Positions 1 through 6,003 of a DNA stretch of 10,146 bases are shown here, piece by piece; the stretch's first letter is position 1, and each line of letters starts with the position of its first letter. A program made the position numbers and the translations under genes. The notes beneath the pieces were generated by a model. It had not been told where the DNA came from. It was given only the letters and a program-made list of their open reading frames with translations, and searched no databases. Source of the DNA: an uncultured Holophagaceae bacterium (GTDB lineage: Bacteria > Acidobacteriota > Holophagae > Holophagales > Holophagaceae); contig CAIRAS010000293.1 of assembly GCA_903876615.1 (NCBI GenBank), forward strand, positions 1 to 10,146, read 5' to 3'.

Positions 1-801
1 CAGATCGACGGCGCCATCATCTTCAGCGACATCCTGGTGATCCTCGACGCCCTGGGCTGCGAGGTGACCATCCCCGAGGGCGGCCCACGCATCGGGAAGA
101 CCCTGGACCAGATCGACATCAACCGGCCCCTGGACGAGTCCATCTTCGATCCCGTGCAGGCCGCCATCCGCAAGGTGAAGAGCCAGCTGCCGGAGAAGGT
201 CACCATGCTGGGCTTCGCGGGAGCGCCCTGGACGCTCCTGGCCTACGGCATCGAGGGGAAGGGCAGCAAGAGCTGGTCCAAGGCCAAGGCCTTCCTGCAC
301 CACGATCCCGTCCTGGCCCGCAAGTGGCTGGATAAGCTGGCGGACGCCGCCGCCCGCCTGCTCAACCTCCACATTGGCGCCGGCGCCCAGGGCGTGCAGC
401 TCTTCGACACCTGGGCCGGCGAGTTGGATGCCCAGGACTATGCCGAGTTCGCCCTGCCTGCGGTGGAGCGCACCCTGTCCCAGGTGACGGCGGCCCCCAC
501 GCTCTTCTTCGCCCGCACGGGCTACCTGCCGGACGCCCTGAACCAGCTGTCCTGCAAAGGCCTGGCGGTGCCCTGGCAGGTGCCCATGGCCGAGGCCCGG
601 CGCCGCTTCCCGAAGATGGTGCTCCAGGGCAACCTGGACCCCATCGCCCTGCTGGCAGGCCCCGAGACCGCCTGCCGGAAGGCCCGGGCCATCGTGGACG
701 TCATGAAGGGGCACCCGCACATCTTCAACCTCGGCCACGGGCTCACTCCCGAGACCGATCCTGCCGTGCTGCAGGCGGTCCTGGACGAGGTCAAGGCATG
801 A
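1..801 (+). CDS. hemE: Uroporphyrinogen decarboxylase, 3' part (5' end outside window)
   Basis: Decarboxylates the four acetate side chains of uroporphyrinogen III to give coproporphyrinogen III, a cytoplasmic step of haem synthesis. The reading frame is open from base 1, so the gene begins outside the window; 266 residues are visible and roughly 80-90 N-terminal residues of a ~350-residue enzyme are missing. Family hallmarks seen (numbered from the first visible codon): IIFSDIL at 6-12, whose Asp10 matches the catalytic aspartate; GFAGAPWTLLAYGIEG at 71-86 with the substrate-site Tyr82; LFDTWAGEL at 134-142, where Thr137 replaces the Ser common in the family; QGNLDP at 209-214; and NLGHG at 243-247 with the conserved His246. 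The stop TGA overlaps the hemN start in ATGA, so the two are almost certainly co-transcribed and translationally coupled. Nothing suggests inactivation. Confidence 0.96.
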   Translation, partial: QIDGAIIFSDILVILDALGCEVTIPEGGPRIGKTLDQIDINRPLDESIFDPVQAAIRKVKSQLPEKVTMLGFAGAPWTLLAYGIEGKGSKSWSKAKAFLHHDPVLARKWLDKLADAAARLLNLHIGAGAQGVQLFDTWAGELDAQDYAEFALPAVERTLSQVTAAPTLFFARTGYLPDALNQLSCKGLAVPWQVPMAEARRRFPKMVLQGNLDPIALLAGPETACRKARAIVDVMKGHPHIFNLGHGLTPETDPAVLQAVLDEVKA

Positions 802-2168
802 GCCAGCTCGCCGACCTGATCCGCCGCTACGACCGGCCCGGCCCGCGCTACACGGGCTACCCCATGCCCCCGGTCTGGTCCGAGGCGTTTCCCGAGACCG
901 AGGTGCTCGCGGCCCTGGACCGCGCCGACGGCCGCCCGGACGAGGCGCTGTCGCTGTACCTACACATCCCCTTCTGCCCCCGCCGCTGCGCCTACTGCGG
1001 CTGCAACGTGGTGGTGAGCCCCCAGTACGATCCCGTGGAGGCCTACCTGGCGGCGGTGACCCAGGAGCTGGACCTGGTCTGCGCCCACCTCAAGGAGCGC
1101 CGCAAGGTCTTGCAGCTGCACTGGGGCGGCGGCACGCCGACCTATCTGAAGGCTGCTGACCTGACGCGGACCTTCAACCTGTTCAAGGAGCGCTTCGAGT
1201 TCCTGCCCGGGGCCGAGATCGCCATCGAGGTGGACCCCACCTTCCTGGAGCCCGACCAGCTGCCGACCCTGCGGGGGCTGGGCTTCAACCGCGTCTCCTT
1301 CGGCGTGCAGGACCTGGACGAAGGCGTGCAGGCCCTCATCACCCGCGGCCAGACCTGGCAGCACACCCTGGACGCCATGCGCCAGTGCCGGGAGCTGGGC
1401 TTCGAAGGCGTGAACCTGGACCTGGTCTACGGCTTGCCGGGCCAGACCATGGAGACCTTCCGGCGTACCCTGGAGTCCACGCTGGAGCTCTCGCCCTCCC
1501 GAATGGCCATCTACGGCTTCGCCTACCTGCCCAGCATCATGCCCTTCCAGCGCAGCATCCCCGCCGAGACGCTGCCCACGCCGGAGACCCGCCTGGATCT
1601 GCTGCTGCTGGCCTCGGAAGTGCTCGAGAAGGCGGGCTACGTGGCCATCGGCATGGACCACTTCGCCCACCCCAGCGACCCCATGGCCAAGGCCGTACTG
1701 GAGGGCCGCCTCATCCGCAACTTCATGGGCTACGCCGTGTCCGCGGGCTCGGACCTGCTGGGCTTCGGCCCCAGCGCCATCTCCAACGTGGCCGGGGTCT
1801 ATGCCCAGAACGAGAAGATCCTCGCCAAGTGGGAGCGGAGCATCACCGAGGGCCACCTCGCCATCCACAAGGGGCACCGGCTCTCCGAGGACGATGAGCT
1901 GCGGCGCTGGGTGATCCACCACCTCATGGGCCACTTCGAGCTGCGGTGGGACGACCTGAAACTGCGTTTCGGCCTGGACGGCCCGGTCTTCTTTGCCGAA
2001 GCCGTGACACAGCTGCGGGAGGAGATTCCCCAGGGCACGGTGGAACTCCGCCCCGAGGGCATCTTCATCACCCAGCTGGGCCGACGCTTCGTGCGCAACC
2101 TGGTGCAGCCCTTCGATGCCTACCTGGCCGGGCTCGGCGCCAAGACCGCTTTCTCACGAACGGTCTGA
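798..2168 (+). CDS. hemN: Oxygen-independent coproporphyrinogen III oxidase (radical SAM)
   Basis: Converts coproporphyrinogen III to protoporphyrinogen IX without oxygen, using S-adenosylmethionine and a [4Fe-4S] cluster in the cytoplasm. At 456 residues it is full length for HemN (E. coli HemN is about the same size). The N-terminus has the RPGPRYTGYP signature of true HemN (residues 14-22 region). Tyr54-Leu-His-Ile-Pro-Phe-Cys60 leads into the cluster motif C60-x3-C64-x2-C67-x-C69; the extra Gly-Cys after the third Cys is typical of HemN rather than of HemW. GGGTPTYL lies at 110-117. The ATG at 798 sits in ATGA with the hemE stop, preceded by GAGG at 787-790 inside hemE with a 7-base spacer. 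Pairing of hemE with the anaerobic oxidase points to haem synthesis under low oxygen. No downstream terminator with a T-run was found. Confidence 0.96.
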   Translation: MSQLADLIRRYDRPGPRYTGYPMPPVWSEAFPETEVLAALDRADGRPDEALSLYLHIPFCPRRCAYCGCNVVVSPQYDPVEAYLAAVTQELDLVCAHLKERRKVLQLHWGGGTPTYLKAADLTRTFNLFKERFEFLPGAEIAIEVDPTFLEPDQLPTLRGLGFNRVSFGVQDLDEGVQALITRGQTWQHTLDAMRQCRELGFEGVNLDLVYGLPGQTMETFRRTLESTLELSPSRMAIYGFAYLPSIMPFQRSIPAETLPTPETRLDLLLLASEVLEKAGYVAIGMDHFAHPSDPMAKAVLEGRLIRNFMGYAVSAGSDLLGFGPSAISNVAGVYAQNEKILAKWERSITEGHLAIHKGHRLSEDDELRRWVIHHLMGHFELRWDDLKLRFGLDGPVFFAEAVTQLREEIPQGTVELRPEGIFITQLGRRFVRNLVQPFDAYLAGLGAKTAFSRTV

Positions 2169-2189
2169 GCCTGCTCTGCGGGATCGGCA

Positions 2190-2217
2190 TTGTTTAAGCC
2201 GTCTTGTGGCCTATGTT
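2190..2217 (+). promoter_or_regulatory. Candidate sigma70-like promoter for the phosphatase-like gene
   Basis: TTGTTT (2190-2195) and TATGTT (2212-2217) are separated by 16 bases, in the gap after hemN. Matches to TTGACA/TATAAT are 3/6 and 4/6 by eye, so this is a weak call resting mainly on position and on being one of the less GC-rich patches here. If used, transcription would start near 2224 and leave a leader of about 105 bases before the ATG at 2330. Confidence 0.25.
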
Positions 2218-2230
2218 TGGGGTGTGGAGA

Positions 2231-2311
2231 CCCGCCCAGTCGGGTTCTGGTTCAGCCCCTGAAAGGGGGGCCCGGCCGGTGGTCTTTGCGAACCTGCCTG
2301 GGCTGCCAGGC
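2231..2311 (+). other. Hairpin-rich leader upstream of the phosphatase-like gene
   Basis: Three possible stems follow one another: CCCG (2231-2234) with CGGG (2241-2244); CCCCT (2256-2260) with AGGGG (2264-2268), which competes with TTCAG (2251-2255)/CTGAA (2259-2263); and GCCTGG (2296-2301) with CCAGGC (2306-2311) around a GCTG loop. None is followed by a T-run, so none looks like an intrinsic terminator. I do not recognise a known riboswitch class. In GC-rich DNA some hairpins are expected by chance. Confidence 0.25.
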
Positions 2312-2319
2312 CAAGTCGC

Positions 2320-2324
2320 GGAGG
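2320..2324 (+). promoter_or_regulatory. Ribosome binding site that fixes the start at 2330
   Basis: GGAGG lies 5 bases before the ATG at 2330. The frame stays open upstream to an ATG at 2213, but that start has no comparable site and would bury the hydrophobic signal sequence inside the protein, so 2330 is preferred. Confidence 0.75.
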
Positions 2325-2329
2325 TTTCC

Positions 2330-2830
2330 ATGTCCCGTGCCCTTTTCCTGCTGCTCCCGGCCCTGATGCTCCAGGCTCAGGATTCCGTCATCCCCCGCGC
2401 CGTCGAGGTGCGCCCGGGCGTCTTTGTGCTGAAGGGGCTTCCCAACGAGGAGACCTGCGTCGCCCTGAAAAAGAACCGCATCACCCACGTGGTGGACCTG
2501 AGGCGGGATGGCGAGCCCAGCCTGAACTGCGAGGCGGAGTCGATCCGCATGCAGGAGGCGGGCATCCACTACCTCCGCTATGCGATCAATACCGCCCCGC
2601 CCGCGGGCGATTTTGATTTCCTGCGCAGCTTCCTGAAGGACCTCCCGAAGGGTTCCCGGGTGCTCTTCCACTGTGGCGACGGCAACCGGGCCGCCGCGGC
2701 GGTGTGCCCCTGGCTGGTCCTCGACAAGGGGGTGCCAGTGGAGGAGGCCATCCGCGTGGCCAAGCGGGCCGGCCTTCAGCGCGCCGATACCGAAGAGGCC
2801 CTGCGGCGCTACCTCAGCAGCCGCGCCTAG
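2330..2830 (+). CDS. Secreted tyrosine-phosphatase-like protein with C-x4-R loop
   Basis: A 166-residue protein with a short hydrophobic N-terminus (residues 1-17) that looks like a Sec signal peptide ending near Gln-Ala-Gln, so it is probably periplasmic. The rest resembles the compact cysteine-phosphatase fold: a strand ITHVVDLR (51-58), a conserved Asn/Glu-rich turn, and the loop HCGDGNR with Cys115 and Arg120. The loop has four residues between Cys and Arg, as in rhodanese and in the DUF442/TIGR01244-type phosphatase-like proteins, rather than the five of classical tyrosine phosphatases. A helical C-terminus (AIRVAKRAGL, 140-149) follows. The substrate is unknown; phosphatase or sulfurtransferase chemistry are both possible. 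It follows hemN by 161 bases and probably has its own promoter. Its stop codon overlaps the stop of the convergent membrane-protein gene. Confidence 0.8.
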   Translation: MSRALFLLLPALMLQAQDSVIPRAVEVRPGVFVLKGLPNEETCVALKKNRITHVVDLRRDGEPSLNCEAESIRMQEAGIHYLRYAINTAPPAGDFDFLRSFLKDLPKGSRVLFHCGDGNRAAAAVCPWLVLDKGVPVEEAIRVAKRAGLQRADTEEALRRYLSSRA

Positions 2831-3819
2831 AGGCGCAGCGGTGACAAGGCCATCCAGACGCCAACGATGAGGGTGAAGAGGGCCGCCAGGACCAGGGCGC
2901 TCCAGGCCAGGCGGGCCTGCAGGTTCGGCAGCACCGCCGCCAGGCTCTCCCGGTTCCGGAAGAGGCCCAGGGCGCCGACGCCAAGGCCGGCGATGGCGCC
3001 GCCCAGCAGGGTCGCGTAGAGGGGATAGCCCACCCAGCCGTATTCCCGCTTCAGGAGGCAGAAGGGACAGTGGTGGGTGGGCAGCTCGTAGATGTAGAGG
3101 CAGAAGAAGGAGATCAGCGCGGCCACGGCCACGAGCAGGAAGGCCAGACTGATGCCTGCGAACAGCCCAGCACCCCGCCGGAAGCGCAGCAGCAGGAAGC
3201 CAGCCCCCAGCAGGGCCGCGAAGGTGCCCCCGAAGAGGGGCTGCATCAGCCGCGGCGGCAGCCCTGCCAGCTCAGCCGCGAAGCCCTGGCGGCCCTGACC
3301 AAAGAGGCTGCCGCAGCAGGAGGTCATCACGTCTGCCTTCAGGCCCGTGAGGTAGCTCAGCTGCAGCCAGGTCTCTGTCAGCACCAGGGGCACCAGGACC
3401 AGCAGCAGGAGGTATTTCGGGCGGATCAGCGGGTAGTCATAGCCCTGGGTGTCCGCGCGGTGGAGGATGAGCCAGACGCCCGCCAGCAGGCAGGTGGCGA
3501 CCTTCATCAGCAGAGTGGGGTAGCCGTAGGCGTTCACCGCCAGGGACCCGGCAGCACACATGGCGCCCACGAACTGGTTGTGCAGGCCCTCCGCCGTGAA
3601 GATGAACAGGAACAGCGACAGGATCTGGATCAGCAGGGCGTTGGCCACCAGCGTGGACACCAGGTAGGTGCGCCGCTCCAGGTCCAGCTGCACTTCGCTG
3701 CCGCTGCGCAGGTCCCAGCCCCGGAGGATCCGGAAGCCCTGCCAGCCCGCCGCGGCCAGCAGCAGGCTGACGATGCCCGAGGCGACGAGCAGGGCCAGGA
3801 TGCCCGGGTGCTGGATCAT
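2827..3819 (-). CDS. Eight-helix membrane protein with conserved-looking Cys/His motifs, last gene of the nosL operon
   Basis: I cannot name this family. The 330-residue protein has about eight hydrophobic helices (roughly 7-25, 52-75, 102-119, 135-155, 196-212, 219-243, 265-287, 304-324). Arg/Lys residues sit in the odd-numbered loops (26-51, 120-134, 212-218, 288-303), so by the positive-inside rule those face the cytoplasm. The even loops, which carry Cys88 near GAMC, the Cys168-Cys169 pair in MTSCCG, and His249-His250-Cys251-x2-Cys254, should then face the periplasm. A CxxC next to paired His suggests thiol redox chemistry or binding of a soft metal; DsbB/VKOR-like redox activity is an alternative. 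The ATG at 3819 overlaps the ATPase stop (ATGA), tying it tightly to the ABC transporter. Its gene ends on the CTAG shared with the convergent phosphatase-like gene. Confidence 0.85.
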   Translation of the reverse strand: MIQHPGILALLVASGIVSLLLAAAGWQGFRILRGWDLRSGSEVQLDLERRTYLVSTLVANALLIQILSLFLFIFTAEGLHNQFVGAMCAAGSLAVNAYGYPTLLMKVATCLLAGVWLILHRADTQGYDYPLIRPKYLLLLVLVPLVLTETWLQLSYLTGLKADVMTSCCGSLFGQGRQGFAAELAGLPPRLMQPLFGGTFAALLGAGFLLLRFRRGAGLFAGISLAFLLVAVAALISFFCLYIYELPTHHCPFCLLKREYGWVGYPLYATLLGGAIAGLGVGALGLFRNRESLAAVLPNLQARLAWSALVLAALFTLIVGVWMALSPLRL

Positions 3820-4535
3820 GTTTCCGACACGACCCGGCCATCCCGCATCTCGACCACCAGGTCCGCCAGAGCGGAGTCGTAGACGATGGGGTCGTGGCTG
3901 GTGATGAGCAGGGTCTTGCCCGCGTCCTTGAACTGGCTCATGAGGCCCATGAAGTCCTCCGAGAGTCGGGAGTCCAGGTGGGCCGTGGGTTCATCCGCGA
4001 TGATCACCGCGGGATCGTTGATGAGGGCCCGGGCGATGGCGACGCGCTGGGCCTCGCCGCCGGAGAGGCGGTCCACCGAGGAGCGGAGGTGCCGCGCCAG
4101 GCCCAGGCTCTCGAGGCGCGCCACGGCCCGGGCCTCCACGGCGCGGTGATCCTCGCCCGTGGGGTAGGTGGGCAGCAGGACGTTCTCCAGGACCGAGATG
4201 CCCCGGACCAGGTTGAACTGCTGGAAGATGAACCCGAAGGTGCGGCGGCGGATGGCCGTGAGGAACCGCTCCGGCAGGCTCGTGATCTCCAGGGCCTCCG
4301 CCGGGGCCAGGTGGGGCAGGGCATCTGCGGCCAGGCCGTGGAGGTGGATCCGACCCGAGGTGGGCCGGGCCATGCAGCCGATGAGGGTGAGCAGGGTGGT
4401 CTTGCCGGAGCCACTGGGTCCCTTGAGCACCGTGAGGCGGGCGGCGGGGATGCTGAGGGTGACGCCATCCACCGCGGTGAAGGGGGTGGCCAGACCGGCC
4501 TCGAAGGTTTTGACGACCTGGGAGAGCTCGATCAT
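3816..4535 (-). CDS. ABC transporter ATP-binding protein, MacB/LolD type
   Basis: A 239-residue cytoplasmic ATPase that should pair with the adjacent FtsX-type permease. All nucleotide-binding motifs are intact: Walker A GPSGSGKTT (39-47), Q-loop Gln105 in FIFQQFN, signature LSGGE (157-161), Walker B AVIIADEP (176-183) with catalytic Glu182, and the switch His214 in ITSHDP. The layout matches the LolD/MacB/FtsE group, which drives conformational change in MacB-like permeases rather than classical import. A GAGGT site 7 bases upstream of the ATG lies within the last codons of the permease, whose stop is only 2 bases away, and the stop overlaps the next start by 4 bases. An insertion at about 70-95 (ADALPHLAPAE and following) before the Q-loop makes it slightly longer than minimal LolD. 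Substrate cannot be read from the sequence; the nosL context suggests metal or cofactor handling. Confidence 0.93.
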   Translation of the reverse strand: MIELSQVVKTFEAGLATPFTAVDGVTLSIPAARLTVLKGPSGSGKTTLLTLIGCMARPTSGRIHLHGLAADALPHLAPAEALEITSLPERFLTAIRRRTFGFIFQQFNLVRGISVLENVLLPTYPTGEDHRAVEARAVARLESLGLARHLRSSVDRLSGGEAQRVAIARALINDPAVIIADEPTAHLDSRLSEDFMGLMSQFKDAGKTLLITSHDPIVYDSALADLVVEMRDGRVVSET

Positions 4536-4537
4536 GG

Positions 4538-5674
4538 TCAGGACCTCATGGCCGCGTCGGGATCCACCGTGGCGGCGCGCCAGGAGGGCACCAATGTGGC
4601 GGCGGTGTAGGGCAGCACCGTGAGGAAGAAGAGGACCGTGAGCTGGTAGCCGTCCAGCGCGGGGCTGAGCCGGAAGTGGGGGAACAGCACGGACCAGCCC
4701 TTCAGGGCGTGCTCGAAGAGCGAGGCCGAGAAGAAGAAGACGTGGGCGTAGGCCAGCAGGACGCCGGTCAGGAAGGCAGTCACGGAGATGACCGTGCCCT
4801 CCCAGAACTTCAGCAGCAGCACGTCGGCGCTCTCCCAGCCCAGGGACTTGAGGATGCCGATCTCCTTGCGCTCCTCGGCGGAGAGTCCCGTGGCCCTGTC
4901 CCAGGCGAAGATGATGAAGGACAGCACCGCCGAGCCAAGGACCACGACCATGAGCCCCCCGCGCCAGTCGAAGACCGCCTCATAGGTGCGCAGAATCTCT
5001 GACTTCAGGATGGGCCGGGAATCGGGGTAGAGCTCGACGATCTTGGCGGCGATGGTGGGCAGCTCGCGGGGATTGCCCGCCTGGATCGCCAGGTCGGTGG
5101 CGAGCCCCTCGGGAAAGTGGAAGAGGGCCCGGACATCCTTCGGCGCCATGAGGACGAGGTCCGAAGAGACCAGCTCCGAGGACTCGGGCAGGACCTTCTG
5201 GATGCTGAAGAGGGTGGACTGGCCGTCGTAGCCGCGCAGGGGAATCAGGTCGCCCTCTTTGACCCGCATGCTGCGGGCGACGCCCTCACCGATCCAGATC
5301 GCGTCCGGGGCCAGGGCCGCGTCTTCCGTGGCCAGCACGGTGAGGTTTCCGCCGAAGACCGGGTCGTAGTAGTAGCCCCAGAGGCGCGGCTGCACCTCGT
5401 CCACCCCGCGGATGCTGCGGATGGCCTCCACCTGGGCCAGGGGCACGGGATCGTGGCGGCCTGCCACCATGCGCTGCACGACCATGTCCGGCGCCAGGGC
5501 GAGCAGCTCGTGGGCCTCGTGCTTCAGGGCCTGGACGAAGAAGACCAGGGAGGCGATCACAAACACCACCAGCGTGTAGACGCTGATCAGGGCAAGGTTC
5601 CGTCCCTTCCGCCGCAGCAGCGACGAGAGGGCGAAATCAAGGATGTTCCGGTACCGCTGGAGGGGGGGGCGCAT
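4538..5674 (-). CDS. ABC transporter permease, FtsX/MacB-like
   Basis: A 378-residue inner-membrane permease with the MacB/LolCE topology: one helix (about 27-50), a periplasmic domain of about 185 residues (51-238), then three helices (about 239-257, 294-316, 344-366). The cytoplasmic loop after the second helix has the FtsX-family coupling stretch SAEERKEIGILKSLGW (265-280). The N-terminal half of the periplasmic domain (64-180) resembles MacB periplasmic core domains. It differs from NosY, which is an all-helical ABC-2 permease, so this is not the standard nosDFY transporter. The ATG at 5674 lies inside the 3' end of the upstream small gene (38-base overlap) and has no clear Shine-Dalgarno; the next in-frame Met is past the first helix, so this start is kept and coupling to upstream translation is likely. 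Confidence 0.9.
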   Translation of the reverse strand: MRPPLQRYRNILDFALSSLLRRKGRNLALISVYTLVVFVIASLVFFVQALKHEAHELLALAPDMVVQRMVAGRHDPVPLAQVEAIRSIRGVDEVQPRLWGYYYDPVFGGNLTVLATEDAALAPDAIWIGEGVARSMRVKEGDLIPLRGYDGQSTLFSIQKVLPESSELVSSDLVLMAPKDVRALFHFPEGLATDLAIQAGNPRELPTIAAKIVELYPDSRPILKSEILRTYEAVFDWRGGLMVVVLGSAVLSFIIFAWDRATGLSAEERKEIGILKSLGWESADVLLLKFWEGTVISVTAFLTGVLLAYAHVFFFSASLFEHALKGWSVLFPHFRLSPALDGYQLTVLFFLTVLPYTAATLVPSWRAATVDPDAAMRS

Positions 5675-5963
5675 GGGGACTCGGAAAGGCGGGCGGGGCG
5701 AGGAGGGAGCCGGAGGGGAAGTGGTCCAGGGCCATGGGGTGATCCTGGAAGGCCGCGTGGCGATCCGCCATGGCGGGATGCCGGGTGTAGCGTGCCTCGG
5801 TGAAGAGGCAGAGGTCCGTGAGTCCCAGCCGCTTCACCAGCTCGGCGCTGGGCTGGCGCCGCAAGGCTGCGCTGCGCTCCTGGACCCGGGCGTGGATGAG
5901 CATGGCCAGGAACAGCGCCGAGAGGGCGCCGGTGACGGCCAGGCAGAGGGTGGACTTGCGCAT
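5637..5963 (-). CDS. Small membrane-anchored His/Met-rich protein of the nosL operon
   Basis: A 108-residue protein of unknown function. One hydrophobic segment (about 5-24) with Arg2-Lys3 before it should act as a signal anchor, placing the remainder in the periplasm. The region LGLTDLCLFTEARYTRHP (46-63) continues into a segment rich in His and Met: His62, Met65, His69, His75, Met77 and His81. This looks like conserved, folded sequence and could offer metal ligands. The tail from about 91 is Pro-rich and is encoded where the frame runs into the permease gene, so it may be poorly constrained. It lies 40 bases after nosL, with its own GAGGT ribosome site. It could be an adaptor or substrate-binding partner of the ABC transporter; this is inference. 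Confidence 0.75.
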   Translation of the reverse strand: MRKSTLCLAVTGALSALFLAMLIHARVQERSAALRRQPSAELVKRLGLTDLCLFTEARYTRHPAMADRHAAFQDHPMALDHFPSGSLLAPPAFPSPHAPPPPAVPEHP

Positions 5964-5970
5964 CAGGCGG

Positions 5971-5975
5971 ACCTC
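5971..5975 (-). promoter_or_regulatory. Ribosome binding site for the small His/Met-rich gene
   Basis: On the minus strand GAGGT is followed by a 7-base spacer and the ATG at 5963. It supports the small reading frame as a real gene in spite of its overlap with the permease. Confidence 0.6.
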
Positions 5976-6003
5976 GGGTGGGTATCCCGTCCCAGGATAG
6001 CCG

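Noticed and set aside
960..1934. Long open frame (324 codons) antisense to hemN
   Set aside because: It mirrors the third-position GC bias of hemN. Its translation is Gly/Ala/Val/His/Gln-rich without any recognisable domain, while hemN itself is full length with all motifs.
2204..2329. Longer start for the phosphatase-like gene (TTG 2204 or ATG 2213)
   Set aside because: The added residues are Gly/Pro/Arg-rich without similarity to anything and would bury the signal peptide; GGAGG sits five bases before the ATG at 2330.
3070..3882. Open frame of 270 codons antisense to the eight-helix membrane protein
   Set aside because: The translation is dominated by Gln, Glu, His and Ala, the usual product of reading Leu/Ala/Val-rich membrane codons backwards. 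No ribosome site or domain is seen.
3894..4610. Open frame of 238 codons antisense to the ABC ATPase
   Set aside because: The opposite strand encodes a complete ATPase with all nucleotide-binding motifs; this frame shows only low-complexity Glu/Gly/Ala-rich sequence.
5117..5803. Open frame of 228 codons antisense to the permease and small gene
   Set aside because: Shadow frame of the real permease, Gly/Arg/His-rich, with no domain.
5982..6000. Small hairpin TATCC/GGATA (5983-5987 with 5995-5999) between nosL and the small gene
   Set aside because: A five-base stem with no T-run; not a terminator, and the operon spacing argues for continuous transcription.
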